DNA from: Rhynochetos jubatus
Taxonomy: Eukaryota > Chordata > Aves > Eurypygiformes > Rhynochetidae
DNA length: 64,000 nt
NCBI GenBank assembly: GCA_027574665.1
Contig: CM050690.1
Location: 40,601,665-40,665,664 of the forward strand
Direction: 5' to 3'
Below, piece by piece: positions 25,281 through 36,054 of the stretch. Every line of letters starts with the position of its first letter. The first letter of the stretch is position 1. The position numbers and the translations under genes were made by a program. The notes below the pieces were generated by a model. It was not told the DNA's origin. It saw only the letters and a program-made list of their open reading frames with translations, and ran no database searches.

Positions 25281-25889
25281 ATCATAGAATCACAGAATGA
25301 TTGGGGTTGGAAGGGACGTTAAAGGACCCCCTGCCATGGGCAGGGACACCCTCCACTAGACCAGGTTGCTCATAGCACCATCCAGCCTGGCCTTGAACAC
25401 TTCCAGGGATGGGGCATCCACAGCTTCTCTGGGCAACCTGTTCCAGTGCCTCACCACCCTCTCTGGGAAGAACTTCTTCCTGGTATCCAACCTAAATCTC
25501 CCCGCTTTCAATTTAAACCCATTACCCCTTGTCCTGTCACTACAGACCCTTGTAAAAAGAGCCCCCACCCAGCTTCCTTGTAGGCCTCTTCAGGCACTGG
25601 AAGGTGCTGTAAGGTCTCCCCAGAGCCTTCTCCAGACTGAACAAGCCCAACTCTCTCAGCCTGTCCCCATAGCAGAGGTGCTCCAGCCCTCTGAGCATCT
25701 TCATGGCTTCCTCTGAACTTGCTCCAACCGGTCGATATCTTTCCTATGTTAGGGGCCCCAGAGCTGGACACAGCACTCCAGGAGGGGTCTCATGAGAGCA
25801 GCGCAGAGGGAGAGAATCCCCTCCTTTGACCTGCTGGCCACTCTTCTCTGGATACGGTTGGCTTTCTGGGCTGCCAGCGCAAACTTACA
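25281..25889 (-). mobile_element. CR1 LINE fragment, 5'-truncated, minus strand
   Basis: CR1 is the dominant non-LTR retrotransposon of birds. Read on the minus strand, this ~610-bp copy ends with the typical CR1 3' tail of repeated ATTCTATGAT-like octamers (at 25281-25300 in plus coordinates). Before it come a short 3' UTR and the end of ORF2. The 5' end is lost near 25889, the usual truncated outcome of CR1 insertion. It sits in the last BNC2 intron, antisense to the gene. Target-site duplications are not evident, as expected for CR1, which often lacks clear ones. Confidence 0.95.
25356..25568 (-). pseudogene. CR1 ORF2 C-terminal remnant
   Basis: The last ~60 codons before the stop carry the conserved end of the CR1 reverse-transcriptase polyprotein: a [16 protein letters not shown] block, a [20 protein letters not shown] block and an LDGAMSNLV terminus. 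The upstream ORF2 sequence (to about 25889) is homologous but shifted in frame and has lost codons, so the copy is dead. The catalytic part of the polymerase is absent because of 5' truncation. Confidence 0.9.
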
Positions 25890-28800
25890 CTAACTTGAAA
25901 GAAGAATGCTAATTATGTGGAAAAATCAGGCATTCTGGGCCTCCTGAAATAAACCAGACTTTGCTAAAACTTCCTTGTCACAACAAGCTACACCTCAAAA
26001 CATCTTGGAAAAATACTGTCATCATTTTCAAGAGTACATGACATGTAGTACACAGCTAAACAGATGTTTGGACATTCTTTGCCACACATAGTATTTTAAA
26101 TTCTCAGAACTAACCCTCTTCGCCATCCTTTGTTGCCTAGGATGGGGTAGATCTGGTAACTGGAGCTGAGTGAGATATGCCTTTAGTTAAGCTCTTTTGA
26201 CCTCATATTTCTGTCTGGAAGACTTCATTCACCACTTGTCTTTACGCTGCATTTACATTGCCAGGATCAAGTGTCATTTTGGTAGTTGATGTACAAATAA
26301 GCAGCCTAAGAATTCCACAGTCGTTCAAAGGATTTTATTAGGTCAGTGTTTTAATGTTTTCTGTACATATGTATGCCTCTGCCATTCATTTAGGTTCTTC
26401 AAGGGTTTTTTTTTCCTGCAGATGCAGCAGCAACTGCATTGCAGGATACACCAGAGATGGCCTGAAATTAGCTATCTCAGATATGAGGAATAACGAAGCC
26501 ATGGCAAGCTGAAACTCAGCTGTTTTGGGCATATCTTGCTTTGTGATTTTCCACCTGTTTGATGACAGCGTTCATGCCCTGGCGCAAATCACTCTGACCA
26601 AGCTGTGCCTCAGCTTACTTGGAGAACATTGTTTACGCGTACCTGGGAGCAGTATTCAGAGGAGGAAGGGGTAGGGGCATTGTAAATCACATCAGGAACA
26701 GGACAGCTGGAGCAAGAAACTGCACGTGCCATGGGGAGGAGCAGATGAACAGATGAGGGCTGGTGGAGGACTTGGTGGGACTTGGGAGTGACTAAGCAGA
26801 GGAGAAAGAGTTGGATTAGGATGGAGTACTTGAATTTGGTATGGAGAAGGGGTCCTGGGAACTACTGCTGCAATTTAAGGTGGCTGAATGAGTACAATTT
26901 ACAAGTAAAACAATAAGCCAGGTCAGCAATGGATGAGAGGAGCAAAGAAATACTTACGTTTATCAAGACAGAAGGTAGTATGGGCTTGGCCAATATTCGT
27001 AATGCTACCTTTTTCTTCTGGTGTCTCTCTTGACAGCTACTAGGTCAGGGCATTGGCCGCATGAATAGCAGCTGGAAAAGTCTTCATAGCTTCATAACAA
27101 ACCATGCTTCTTCATTTCATTTTCGTAGTCAAACCTATTTGGCACTTGCCAGTGCTTGCCTTTTCCCAGAACATCTCCCTCTTTAAACTTCCTGCTCTGT
27201 ACTGATTCTCATTCTAGTCTGCCTTTTTCCATTCTCCTTTCTTAATTCAAATTTTTTGCTTATGGATCCATTATTTATGGCCATCCCTACCTACATGGGC
27301 ATGTTCCTCCTACACAGAAATCCCTCATCATCTTTTCCCAAAGAAACGTTGGGAATGCTGCCGTCAGCCCTGAGAAATGCCTTTTTTGTGCAGGGCATCG
27401 TTCAAGCAGCAACCTGCACGGGGTACTCCGTCTGCAGCTCAGGGTGCAGTGTCACATTTAGTCGTGTAGCAGATGGGAAAAGGGTGCAGGGTTAGGCTGA
27501 GAGTGGTGTGTCTATGAAAACATACTTTTCCCTCCCTCCTATCCCAACAATTGTTCAGTGACTGAAAATGTGTGTTGCCGATACGTTCAGCACACAGTAT
27601 TTCTAATTCTGGCAAGGTTTTAACCTCTGTGACTTTGGTTTTATTGTAAGATTTCAAAACTTCAGTGTCCAAATAAATAAACTTTTTCTCACAATTCGTT
27701 GCCGTCATCCCTACCAGAATGTTTTTGCATATGATATTTAGGGAGAGTATTAAACACAAGTGAAATAGATTAAGAAATGAATGTAAAAGAATCAATTCTT
27801 TTGAACTGTGGTTGCATAATGGAAATCGACTGCTATGAATGAACCTATGTTCAGAAGTTATGAACAGCAGAGCTAATGCACTGCCATGAGTTCATCTTTA
27901 TTATTGCATTACACCTGAATCAATTGATAAAGTAGCTTTTTTTTTAAGGCTAGGAATGGCACTTAATTGAATAAAAGTCAATGTAATTATATTAGGAGAA
28001 TCCAACAGTACTGCTGACAGCGGAAAAGGGACACTACCGAGCAGAGTGCCAGAACTGGTCCGCACATTTCTGCACATCGTTTGCCTGACAGATATTATGG
28101 GCTGGTACATACTTTAACTAGATTACTGATTGCCACTGCTGTAAGTGAGAATTGAATAAGGGAGGCATCTCTTCTTATCAGAGCATCAGCAGGGTTTGCA
28201 TCCTTACACTGGTCTTTCTCAGAATGGCCTCTGTCCATCTGGGGCTCAGTGGCCCCTCTTTAACGTGGTAATTTATTCTTATCTCTTCATTCGGTGGACG
28301 CTGAAGTTATTTTCACTGCGTGCCTGGCTGCTGGTTTTTTCAGCAGCAAACCAAGGAAACAGTAAGCGCAAATGCGTGGAAACAACAGTTACAGTTATCC
28401 TGGCCAGTTCCTACACTGCAGCGAATTCCCGTACCAGGGGAGGGAGAGAGGGGGAGAAGTCATAAGAAGTAAACACATGAGCACTTTATGAGTAGTTCGC
28501 CGCTAGCGTTACGATGATAAGCACAAATGTGCTTTTATGGTCATGTAATAACACTGGTCAGTGCAGACAGGCCTTCACAGTAAGCGTTTCCTGTACTGCA
28601 CTTAGCAGCTTTAGGTGGAGTCATACACCGTCTGACACCAGGAAGGCGAGGGACTGTCAGGACTACTGTTTACTGTTTATCATTCATGTATGTGCACACT
28701 GCATGCGTCTGTTCAGAACTCATTTGTGGATGATAATGGGGATGCTGTGAATATGCTTTGATTAATTTGCTTTATGTTTTTCATATTGTGTGGTCGAGTC

Positions 28801-28906
28801 AGTATGCATCAGGACAACAGTGTAAGTGAGATTACAGCTGACAAAAACCAGTTTCACGGTCAAGACTTTTAAAGTCTGTATTTTATCGGTTTCATATATT
28901 ATTTTC

Positions 28907-28926
28907 TTTTTTTTTTTTTTTTTTTT
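28907..28926 (+). repeat. Poly(T) tract
   Basis: About 20 consecutive T, 35 nt upstream of a CT-rich tract. The combination looks like an acceptor pyrimidine tract, but no suitable exon follows. Confidence 0.85.
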
Positions 28927-28960
28927 AAACCAGATATGTCTGGATTGGAATGTGAATTTG

Positions 28961-29029
28961 TTCTCTCTCTCTCTCCTCCCCCTCCCCCTTTCTTTCTCTT
29001 TTCTCCTCTCTTCTCTCTCTCTCTCTTTT
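28961..29029 (+). repeat. CT-rich polypyrimidine tract
   Basis: About 69 nt of C and T, with (TC)n at both ends and CCTCCCCCTCCCCC in the middle. It lies in the last intron, 2.4 kb before the terminal exon. Confidence 0.88.
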
Positions 29030-29779
29030 GTGATCTCAATTTAGCAAAAGATTAGAAAGCTGATCTTATCACAAGGTAAGCTCAGCCTTCCTAAGTGCAG
29101 TGTGGGGATATGCGTAATTACACTTCTGCGCCTCAAAAAAGCAATGGTGCTATACTTGCTTGTGTGAAAGGAGTATTTCCCATGTGGGAGAAAAACAGGG
29201 AATACTCTCCACTTTTTTACACCCTTGACCATACCTCTCAACTGTGTCTCATTAGGAGAGAAATTTTCTGTTCTAGACTCCCCCCACCCCCTTACTGGAA
29301 TAATTGCATCCCAAGCAGACACAATTCAATTAAATTGCAGTTCAGTATCAGTTTTATGTCAGAGAACAGTTACCTGGATTTGCAGCTGAGTGGGACAGAT
29401 CGCTTCTACTGCTGTTGTCTTTATTTATTCTCATACGTTATGTGCAACAGATAGATGAATCGCAAAGTAAGTGATAGAAAATTACAGAAATTAACTCCAC
29501 ATCAATTTAATCTTCCTACATTTGCATTTTTCCTTATTTATCCGCATTGTATTGCCGTACCATGTTTGGGACTTCAGCTGGTTGAGAGGTATGTTTCAAA
29601 GGGTTTCTTAAAACAAAAGCTTCCAATAAAGAAATACTGCTCATAGCTATTGTTACCCTTCTCCCTTTTTTGTTACTGTAGGACCTGAATGTCTGTAAAA
29701 TATTTGATCGTTGTTATGTCTTCCCATGCCGATTTATACCTAGTGCTTTTTTGCAAATTAAAGTATTCCGATGTTAAAA

Positions 29780-29840
29780 CTCTCTCTTTCTCTCTCTCTC
29801 TCTCCCCCCTCCCTTTTTCCCCTTCTTTCTTTTCCTTCCT
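29780..29840 (+). repeat. (TC)n and polypyrimidine tract
   Basis: TCTCTC units lead into CCCCCCTCCC and then TTTCCTTC-like DNA, almost purely pyrimidine over about 60 nt. Confidence 0.88.
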
Positions 29841-30574
29841 ACATTTGGGCTCTGATCTGCAATTTATAATGGGCAGACAGACTGGTGAGTCTGCATGTTG
29901 TAAATTGCGGGTTTGGGTCCTTAGCTTGCAAAGAATGTTACGCAGTAGAACTTCGCTAATTCTTTTTTTACTGACTTGAAAATCCAGTCACCCTCCAAAG
30001 AAACTGAATAAATATTTGTTGTTTCTTCAGCAATGGTGCGCATTCTGCATACCGAACCCTGAAGTTTTCTAATACTGAAAACTTTATACCGATTTCTTAT
30101 TATCAAGCGCTTTGACAAAACAAGCATGTTCTGTGGTCAGAGGTCTTTCATGTCTGTCATGTTTGTTGGTTGCATTGTTAATTCAGAAAATGCAGTTTTT
30201 CAAAGAGGGTTTCCTGACACTACTGCAAATCAGTGAGGTTCTACTGCAATGGATGAATAAAGCCAATGTCAAAAGTGGAGAGTAGAATGCAGTATTTAAA
30301 ATAACGGGCTGTTTTACACAGTTACTAACCCAAAGGCTTACACTGTTTGCAAATGTAGAGCTTTGTTTATTGAGAACAAAGGCCCAGATCCTGTAAAACA
30401 CTTGAGAATATTTTAACTTGTGGCTCTTGGGACGTGGTCCAAAGACCACTGACGTCAGTGACAGCTTTTCCAGTGTCTCTTGAGCACCCACAGTGACTTC
30501 AGCACATAGCTGAACCGTAGGCCATGCTTAAGTGTTTTGATTGATTTGGGGCAAAATTCTCATTGCCATTAGTA

Positions 30575-30642
30575 GGGTTTGGTTTTTGGTTTTGTTTGTT
30601 GTTTTGTTTTGTTGGTTTTTTTTGGTTTTTTTTGTTTTTTTT
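30575..30642 (+). repeat. T/G-rich (GTTTT)n low-complexity tract
   Basis: Degenerate GTTTT and GGTTTTTT units. No gene content. Confidence 0.85.
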
Positions 30643-30953
30643 ACTGGAAATTAGACTGCTTGGGTTAGTCAGCACTGCATCAGACACAGTACTGGGAAGA
30701 GTACAAGGAGGAGCATCAGTGCCCTTCCAGAAGGATGGAACCAGTGACTTTGCCAAGATTTTCAGAAGCTTACATGTAGATTTCAGAGACTTGTTGTCCT
30801 AAACCCTTCAAGTCTTCTCCATCTTGGTTTGGCCTGATTCTGAGTCCCTTTATACCAGAAGTAAATTATCAGAATCAGGACCTCTGACTATGCATCATTC
30901 ACTTACCTTTATTTTTTTCTCCTCCTATATTTCACTTATGCAGTTATGTGAGT

Positions 30954-31010
30954 ACATATATATATATATATATATATTTAATATATTTATATGTATGTAT
31001 AAATATATAG
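30954..31010. repeat. (TA)n microsatellite
   Basis: About 12 TA units followed by degenerate TATTTATATG repeats. It lies 450 nt before the terminal exon. Confidence 0.9.
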
Positions 31011-31424
31011 GGCTATGGATCTAGAGACAGACATAGACACAAACACACAAAGTTATTCCATATATTAATAATATTTTCTCTTGAAGGAAGGCTTTTAGGG
31101 AGGCCAGCAGGGATTCAGGAACCAAGAAGAGCATTTTGCATTTTCCGCTAGTGCAATTTATTATTTTGTAAATATCAAATAAAAGGGCTGTAGCTGCTGC
31201 TGGGGACTAATGTTGAGTAGCAGTAGCTGAAAAGAAAAACAATGCGTGGAGGGTTTAATTTGCTTGTTTTGGTTTGGTTTTATGTTGCAATTTGTTCACT
31301 TACAACAAGACTAAATTTTCCAAGAAACATCAATAGGGGATACTTTTTTTGATAAATTATTGATAAATCAGAATTTGGATTTGGTGCTTCGTAACTGTAT
31401 GTTTAATAAAAAATACTGTACATT

Positions 31425-31457
31425 TTTCCTTTTCTCCCTCCCCTCTTCCTTTCCCAG
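31425..31457 (+). promoter_or_regulatory. BNC2: Splice acceptor of the terminal BNC2 exon
   Basis: A near-perfect pyrimidine tract (CCTTTTCTCCCTCCCCTCTT, then CCTTTCCCAG) ends in AG at 31456-31457. The exon opens with A|CAC AGT GCT, completing the split Arg codon and supplying the two His ligands of finger 4. Confidence 0.95.
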
Positions 31458-32118
31458 ACACAGTGCTAACATAAACCTGCACCGTAAACTGTTGACCAAA
31501 GAACTGGATGACATGGGCCTGGACACCTCACAGCCTTCTCTTAGTAAGGACCTCCGTGATGAATTTTTGGTGAAGATATATGGCGCTCAGCACCAGATGG
31601 GGCTCGACATAAGGGAAGACACTTCCTCGCCTGCTGGTACTGAGGATTCCCATATGAACGGGTACGGCAGGGTCATGTCGGAAGACTATATGGTCCTAGA
31701 CCTGAGCACCACCTCCAGCATCCAGTCCAGCAGCAGTATCCATTCCTCAAGAGAATCTGATGCAGGAAGCGATGAGGGCATTCTCCTGGATGACGTCGAT
31801 GGGGCAAGTGACAGCGGGGAGTCTGCCCACAAAGCAGATGCCCCTGCCTTAGCTGTAGGTATGGGCACCGATGTCCCAGGATCCCTCATGTTCAACAGTG
31901 TTTCGGTGAGCAACGGTGGGATAATGTGTAACATTTGCCACAAAATGTACAGCAACAAGGGAACCCTCAGAGTGCACTATAAAACAGTGCACTTGCGAGA
32001 GATGCACAAATGCAAAGTCCCTGGGTGCAACATGATGTTCTCCTCTGTCCGTAGCCGAAACCGGCACAGTCAGAACCCCAATCTGCATAAAAACATTCCC
32101 TTCACTTCAGTAGATTAG
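31458..32118 (+). CDS. BNC2: Basonuclin 2, terminal coding exon (end of finger 4, fingers 5-6, stop)
   Basis: This exon completes the split Arg codon, then encodes 219 residues and ends with TAG at 32116-32118. It opens with the two zinc-binding His of finger 4 (H-SANINL-H, to 31482). Next come a conserved linker containing KELDDMG and [13 protein letters not shown], the motif [13 protein letters not shown], and a Ser/Asp-rich stretch ([18 protein letters not shown]). Finger 5 is at 31927-31992 (C-x2-C-x12-H-x4-H) and finger 6 at 32011-32088 (C-x4-C-x12-H-x6-H). The protein ends KNIPFTSVD, matching the remembered vertebrate BNC2 C-terminus. Added to the upstream exon the window encodes 874 residues. 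The apparent open frame begins about 100 nt upstream in the intron, but that part is non-coding. Confidence 0.97.
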
Positions 32119-32192
32119 TTCAAGGATGGACACAGCATAATGCCAGCTCTCAGAGAGGGCCCACCACATCTGAACTGCCATATACAGTCTCC

Positions 32193-32194
<2 letters not shown>

Positions 32195-32230
<36 letters not shown>

Positions 32231-32243
32231 CATATATATATAA
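32195..32243. repeat. (TA)n microsatellite in the 3' UTR
   Basis: About 14 TA units, then AAATATACATATATATATAA, starting 77 nt after the BNC2 stop codon. Confidence 0.92.
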
Positions 32244-32373
32244 TCTTTTTCTTTTCTTTTTTAACAAAAGAAAGAAACACCAGGTGCTTTTTCCCCTTTG
32301 TTGGTTGTTGAATTTTTTTTTTCCTTTTTTATTTTTTTTTGGATAGAAACAAAAAGGTGGGATCTTTAATTTT

Positions 32374-32408
32374 GGGGGGGGGGAGAGGGCGGGGCGGGGA
32401 GGCGGGGA
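32374..32408 (+). promoter_or_regulatory. BNC2: G-quadruplex candidate in the 3' UTR
   Basis: A run of ten G is followed by AGA-GGG-C-GGGG-C-GGGG-AGGC-GGGG. The five G runs of three or more are spaced by 1-4 nt on the transcribed-sense strand, which meets the usual quadruplex pattern in the mRNA. It lies about 255 nt past the stop codon. Confidence 0.7.
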
Positions 32409-32542
32409 GAGACCCTTCATGAAAAAAGCAGACAAAAACAAAAAAACAAACCCACAGAAAACCTGCAGTTGTCCCTAGTTCTGTTAGAATGTTCTTGGTC
32501 ATCTCCAAAGAGACAGTTTGTTCTACCCATGACTTTTGCCTG

Positions 32543-32568
32543 AAAAAAAAAAAAAAAAAAAAAAAAAA
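32543..32568 (+). repeat. Poly(A) tract, 26 nt
   Basis: Uninterrupted A run inside the 3' UTR, followed by A/C-rich DNA. In cDNA libraries it would be an internal oligo(dT) priming site and could give false 3' ends. Confidence 0.92.
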
Positions 32569-33545
32569 GAACAAAAACCAACAAAACAAAAAAAATTGCA
32601 AACAAACAAAAAAAGAGAAAAAACCAACCTACTTAGTTGTCTTTGTATCTTCTAAGCATTGGGGATAACGTTCTACTAAGCATGGCTGTTACACTTGTAT
32701 ATATATATGGAGCCTTGACAGGCCTATGATGTAAAACAATTGTATTGATGGTGGTTTAACTCTTTGTTTTTTTGCTTAATTTTTACAATTACATTCAGCT
32801 GTTAGATAAGCAGGAAAAATAGTTTGCTGGCTAGTTCTACTCATTTATGTTAGCTTTAATGCACATTTTTAAAAGAACCACGGTCTTGTTTTAACTACCT
32901 GCTAGATATAAGTAATACAGAGGTGCTGGCATGCTTTACAGTACCTGATCTGATACAGTTTTTTTGTCTTGTACTATTACATAAATCCAGTCATGCACTT
33001 TTTCGTACACTACAAGGGGATGTGTAATAATATCCATGCTTTTTTTTTTTTTCCTTAAACTATTGCCATATTTTCAGTAAGTGTCTTTAAAAAAATACAC
33101 TTAGATAAAAGTGGTCTGGTCAGTATGAGGGCATGAATGCCAAACAAAGAGTATTAGTGTTTAGTGTTAATACAAAAGTGCCAACTTTGCACACGTTTTG
33201 AAAAAAAAAAAGAAAATGTAGTTATTCACCATAACCACAGTTGTAGTTTTTGGACTACAGAAAAAAATACTAGGGAGGGAAAAGGGGTAAAGTGAAATAC
33301 AGAATTCTTGGTGCTTTTTTCAAGTGCCAATTATTACTAGAAACAATAGTGCATCCTTATTCCTTATATACTACATTGCATAAGAAAAAAACCAGAATTG
33401 TGTCATGTGAATCAGTGGAAACTTTTTTTTTTTGTCAAACATGCATAATATTTGGGGATATAAATGCTGATACTACTTGTCACAGAACAAAGATGAATAT
33501 AATTTTGTGTGCTTCTTACTATGGCCTGGATTTTTTGTGGTGTTT

Positions 33546-33568
33546 AAAAAAAAAAAAAAAAAAAAAAA
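33546..33568 (+). repeat. Poly(A) tract, 23 nt
   Basis: Second long genomic A run in the 3' UTR, with the same internal-priming caution. Confidence 0.92.
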
Positions 33569-34084
33569 GAAGGAACAGGGAAATAATGTTAACTATGTTG
33601 TTCTGTAAAGTTGTCTTTTTTGCAATGGAAAGTGCTGTAGTATGATTAAGGCATGTTTTATAGAAGCAATCAAAAGAAATGAATGGCAGAAGCACTTAGA
33701 AGCTCTGAAAACATATGCTGGACTTTTTATTGGGTAACTTTCCCTTTGGATAAAATTAGAGGCCAGAAAAAAAAAAAAAAAAGGCTCTTTAGTTGTGTTA
33801 CTGTTTTGTGTTTCATCCACACGGTTTGTCAGAACATAATGAAAGTCCAAGAAAGATAGTGGGCACGAACAGGAGGGGGAGAAGAAGCAAGCGGTTGAGA
33901 AAGGCAGAGAGAAGGAGAGGCTGTCCTTTGAATCTTTTTTGTTTCCGGTGTTTACACATGTAGCTTGAGCTGGTAAACCACACTGGCAGCCTGAGTTACC
34001 ACAACATGCTGACTGAGTGATGGTATTTACTTAAGTTCAGTCTACAGCCAAAACCATTGAGGAGTGTTGTGGACTCTCCTTTAC

Positions 34085-34125
34085 AAAAACAATAACAAAA
34101 GCAAAAACAAACAAACAAACAAATG
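34085..34125 (+). repeat. (CAAA)n tract
   Basis: Degenerate then clean CAAA units in the 3' UTR. Confidence 0.8.
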
Positions 34126-34151
34126 AAAACCCAAGGGATATTTCAGCGACC

Positions 34152-34157
34152 AATAAA
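34152..34157 (+). promoter_or_regulatory. BNC2: Candidate poly(A) signal AATAAA
   Basis: Canonical hexamer followed within 15-35 nt by GTGAGAATGTGTTCCTTTTC, a plausible U/GU-rich downstream element. It would give a 3' UTR of about 2.05 kb. Confidence 0.35.
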
Positions 34158-34957
34158 ATACTCCTTCAGTGAGAATGTGTTCCTTTTCTGTATTTACTGA
34201 CCCAGAACATCACTTTTCTTAGCCAAGAGTCAGAAATGCTCCATTGTTTCAGCTTGTCGTTGCTTTGATTTGCTGTGCATTTTGATTATTCTTACTTTTA
34301 TGTCCACTTGGGTACTTCTGTTACGTTTTCTAGAGGAAACTCTTAATATGGATTTCCTCTTTTTTAGTACTCCTTATGCATTTCAGTATTCTTGTTTCCA
34401 AAACTAGGAATCAATGGCTAATAAATCAGTATTGCCAGTTGTAGAAAATAAAAGAAAAATCTTTCTGAATGAGTTCTCACTATGTTACTATGGGTTACAA
34501 GCCTCTGATAATTTTTTTGATTCTTTACATTGATGAAGCCCTGAAAACATTTCTGGATCCCACAGAAACTGTAAGGAAAATTTACCTTCTGGTTTAACAA
34601 AAGAAACTTTATAGCAAAAAGCTAAGCAGTTTCACTGACTTTTTGTCTTTCATCTTTTTTATTTTTCCTCGAAGTCTCAACTACTTTGCCTTGTTAAACT
34701 GAGTGGAGAGATCTGCTTTGCTTTGTTTTATGTTGTGCAAGCTCAGTGTGTTTGTGAGAAAGGGAAATTAGAACAGTAAAGGTGCATTCTTCTAAAACAC
34801 ATGGGCCTTTGTAGTGTTATCTGTACTGCACTCCTGTCCCTCCTCCCAAGCTATTAGGAACAAGCAAGATGGAAAGTCTAAAAAAAAAGCAAAACAACAA
34901 AAATTAAATGATATCTACAGAAAGAAAACCCTACTGTTTTGTAGTATGTACGGTATA

Positions 34958-34963
34958 AATAAA
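34958..34963 (+). promoter_or_regulatory. BNC2: Candidate poly(A) signal AATAAA
   Basis: Hexamer within GTATAAATAAATATCATTTTT. The downstream region is only modestly U-rich, so support is weak. Confidence 0.25.
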
Positions 34964-35906
34964 TATCATTTTTAATGAAAAACACATTAGAGGTATATAA
35001 ATAATTCCTCACTGAATGAATCACTGTTCTGCATTTTCATTTCACTCTGTTTCTGTTAGAGGTCAAATGGTTTTGGTAAACTTGTTTGCAAACTTAAACA
35101 GCAGCAGCAGATAAATTCAGCAGATGAATTACATCAGAAAAAACCAAAATCTGTTTATTACACGAAATGAAACACGGCATTCTAGAAAGTAAAGAAGCAG
35201 GGACAAACCTCCACAAACTGTTAGGGGCTCTGCAATCCTACTTTTATGGCATCCTAAACCTCATTCCGATTTTGCTTAAGCCCTGTAGGAGATACCATCT
35301 CTGTCTTGGGGACAGAATTACTCACTGTTATTTCCAGGCGAATCGAGTGGTTCCTTCTGTGCTAGTGGTACTAATGTCAGAACAGTCTTTGTTGTAGAAG
35401 GGCACTTACACTTACATTGAATTGAATGGCATTTCCCTCCTTCCTACTTACCATGCATCTCCATGAGAATCTGTATTTGTCCGCATCGTTCCTGTGGTGG
35501 AATTTGTATCATCTGAAGTTACCTGAAAAATCCTTAAAAAGGCTGTGTGGTAGCAGTTTGGTTTTACTGACAGAAAGTAGCATTTCTGGGTGATCTCAGC
35601 AGCAATCCGGACTGCAATAAGCGTAACAACCGAACATCTCACGTGCCCCGCACAGGGCATGGCTGTGGTGGTGTGATGACAAGAGAAGCGTTGTGCGGTT
35701 GCTTATGCCATCACAAACTTGTGGCTATCCTTTCAGCTTCCAAACCTGTCAGTCTAAAGCTTTTCGCAAGAATCAGACCAACCTTGAGGAAAAAAGCCTT
35801 CATTTTACATGGAGTTTATTCCTTCTTGTTCGGTTCTTATAGTTATTGTGGTCACGCTTTCCACGTTGTTCCACTGTTTTGTTTATTCGAGGTAGTTGTA
35901 TTTTTC

Positions 35907-35919
35907 TGTAAATAATAAA
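35907..35919 (+). promoter_or_regulatory. BNC2: Pumilio-type site overlapping a poly(A) signal
   Basis: TGTAAATA (35907-35914) matches the UGUANAUA Pumilio consensus and shares its last base with AATAAA (35914-35919). The downstream GGTTTTGTCTACTTTTAGG is U/GU-rich. It would give a 3' UTR of about 3.8 kb. Confidence 0.45.
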
Positions 35920-36022
35920 AAGGTTTTGTCTACTTTTAGGAAATTTCTCTTCCTACTGAACCTCCTTTAGAAACAGAACTACTTGTGTGGAGGTTGTTAA
36001 GCATTTTTCTTTGTTTCTTGGC

Positions 36023-36054
36023 GGGGGGTGGGGGGGTGGGGGGGGTGGGCAGGG
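36023..36054 (+). promoter_or_regulatory. Strong G-quadruplex candidate
   Basis: Five consecutive G runs (6, 7, 8, 3 and 3 G) are separated by single T residues, and once by CA. This is a near-ideal short-loop pattern on the BNC2-sense strand. It starts 104 nt downstream of the AATAAA at 35914. Confidence 0.75.

Larger units (their letters stand above)
9620..31457 (+). other. BNC2: BNC2 last coding intron (21.8 kb)
   Basis: Non-coding intron between the donor at 9620 and the acceptor at 31456-31457. It holds one CR1 fragment (25281-25889), several microsatellites and homopolymer tracts, and stretches rich in ATTA and forkhead motifs that resemble regulatory DNA (about 19500-20060 and 21820-22350). 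BNC2 is reported to be heavily alternatively spliced in human. I cannot exclude small alternative exons here, but none is evident from coding sequence. No other gene, tRNA or snRNA copy was recognised on either strand. Confidence 0.9.

Noticed and set aside
25508..25771. 87-codon minus-strand frame as a host gene
   Set aside because: It lies inside the CR1 copy and is an out-of-frame translation of the element.
28826..29044. Frame with poly-Phe and Leu/Ser-rich membrane-like segment
   Set aside because: It is generated entirely by the poly(T) and CT-rich tracts.
32329..32605. Minus-strand poly-Phe frames
   Set aside because: These are translations of the A26 tract in the BNC2 3' UTR.
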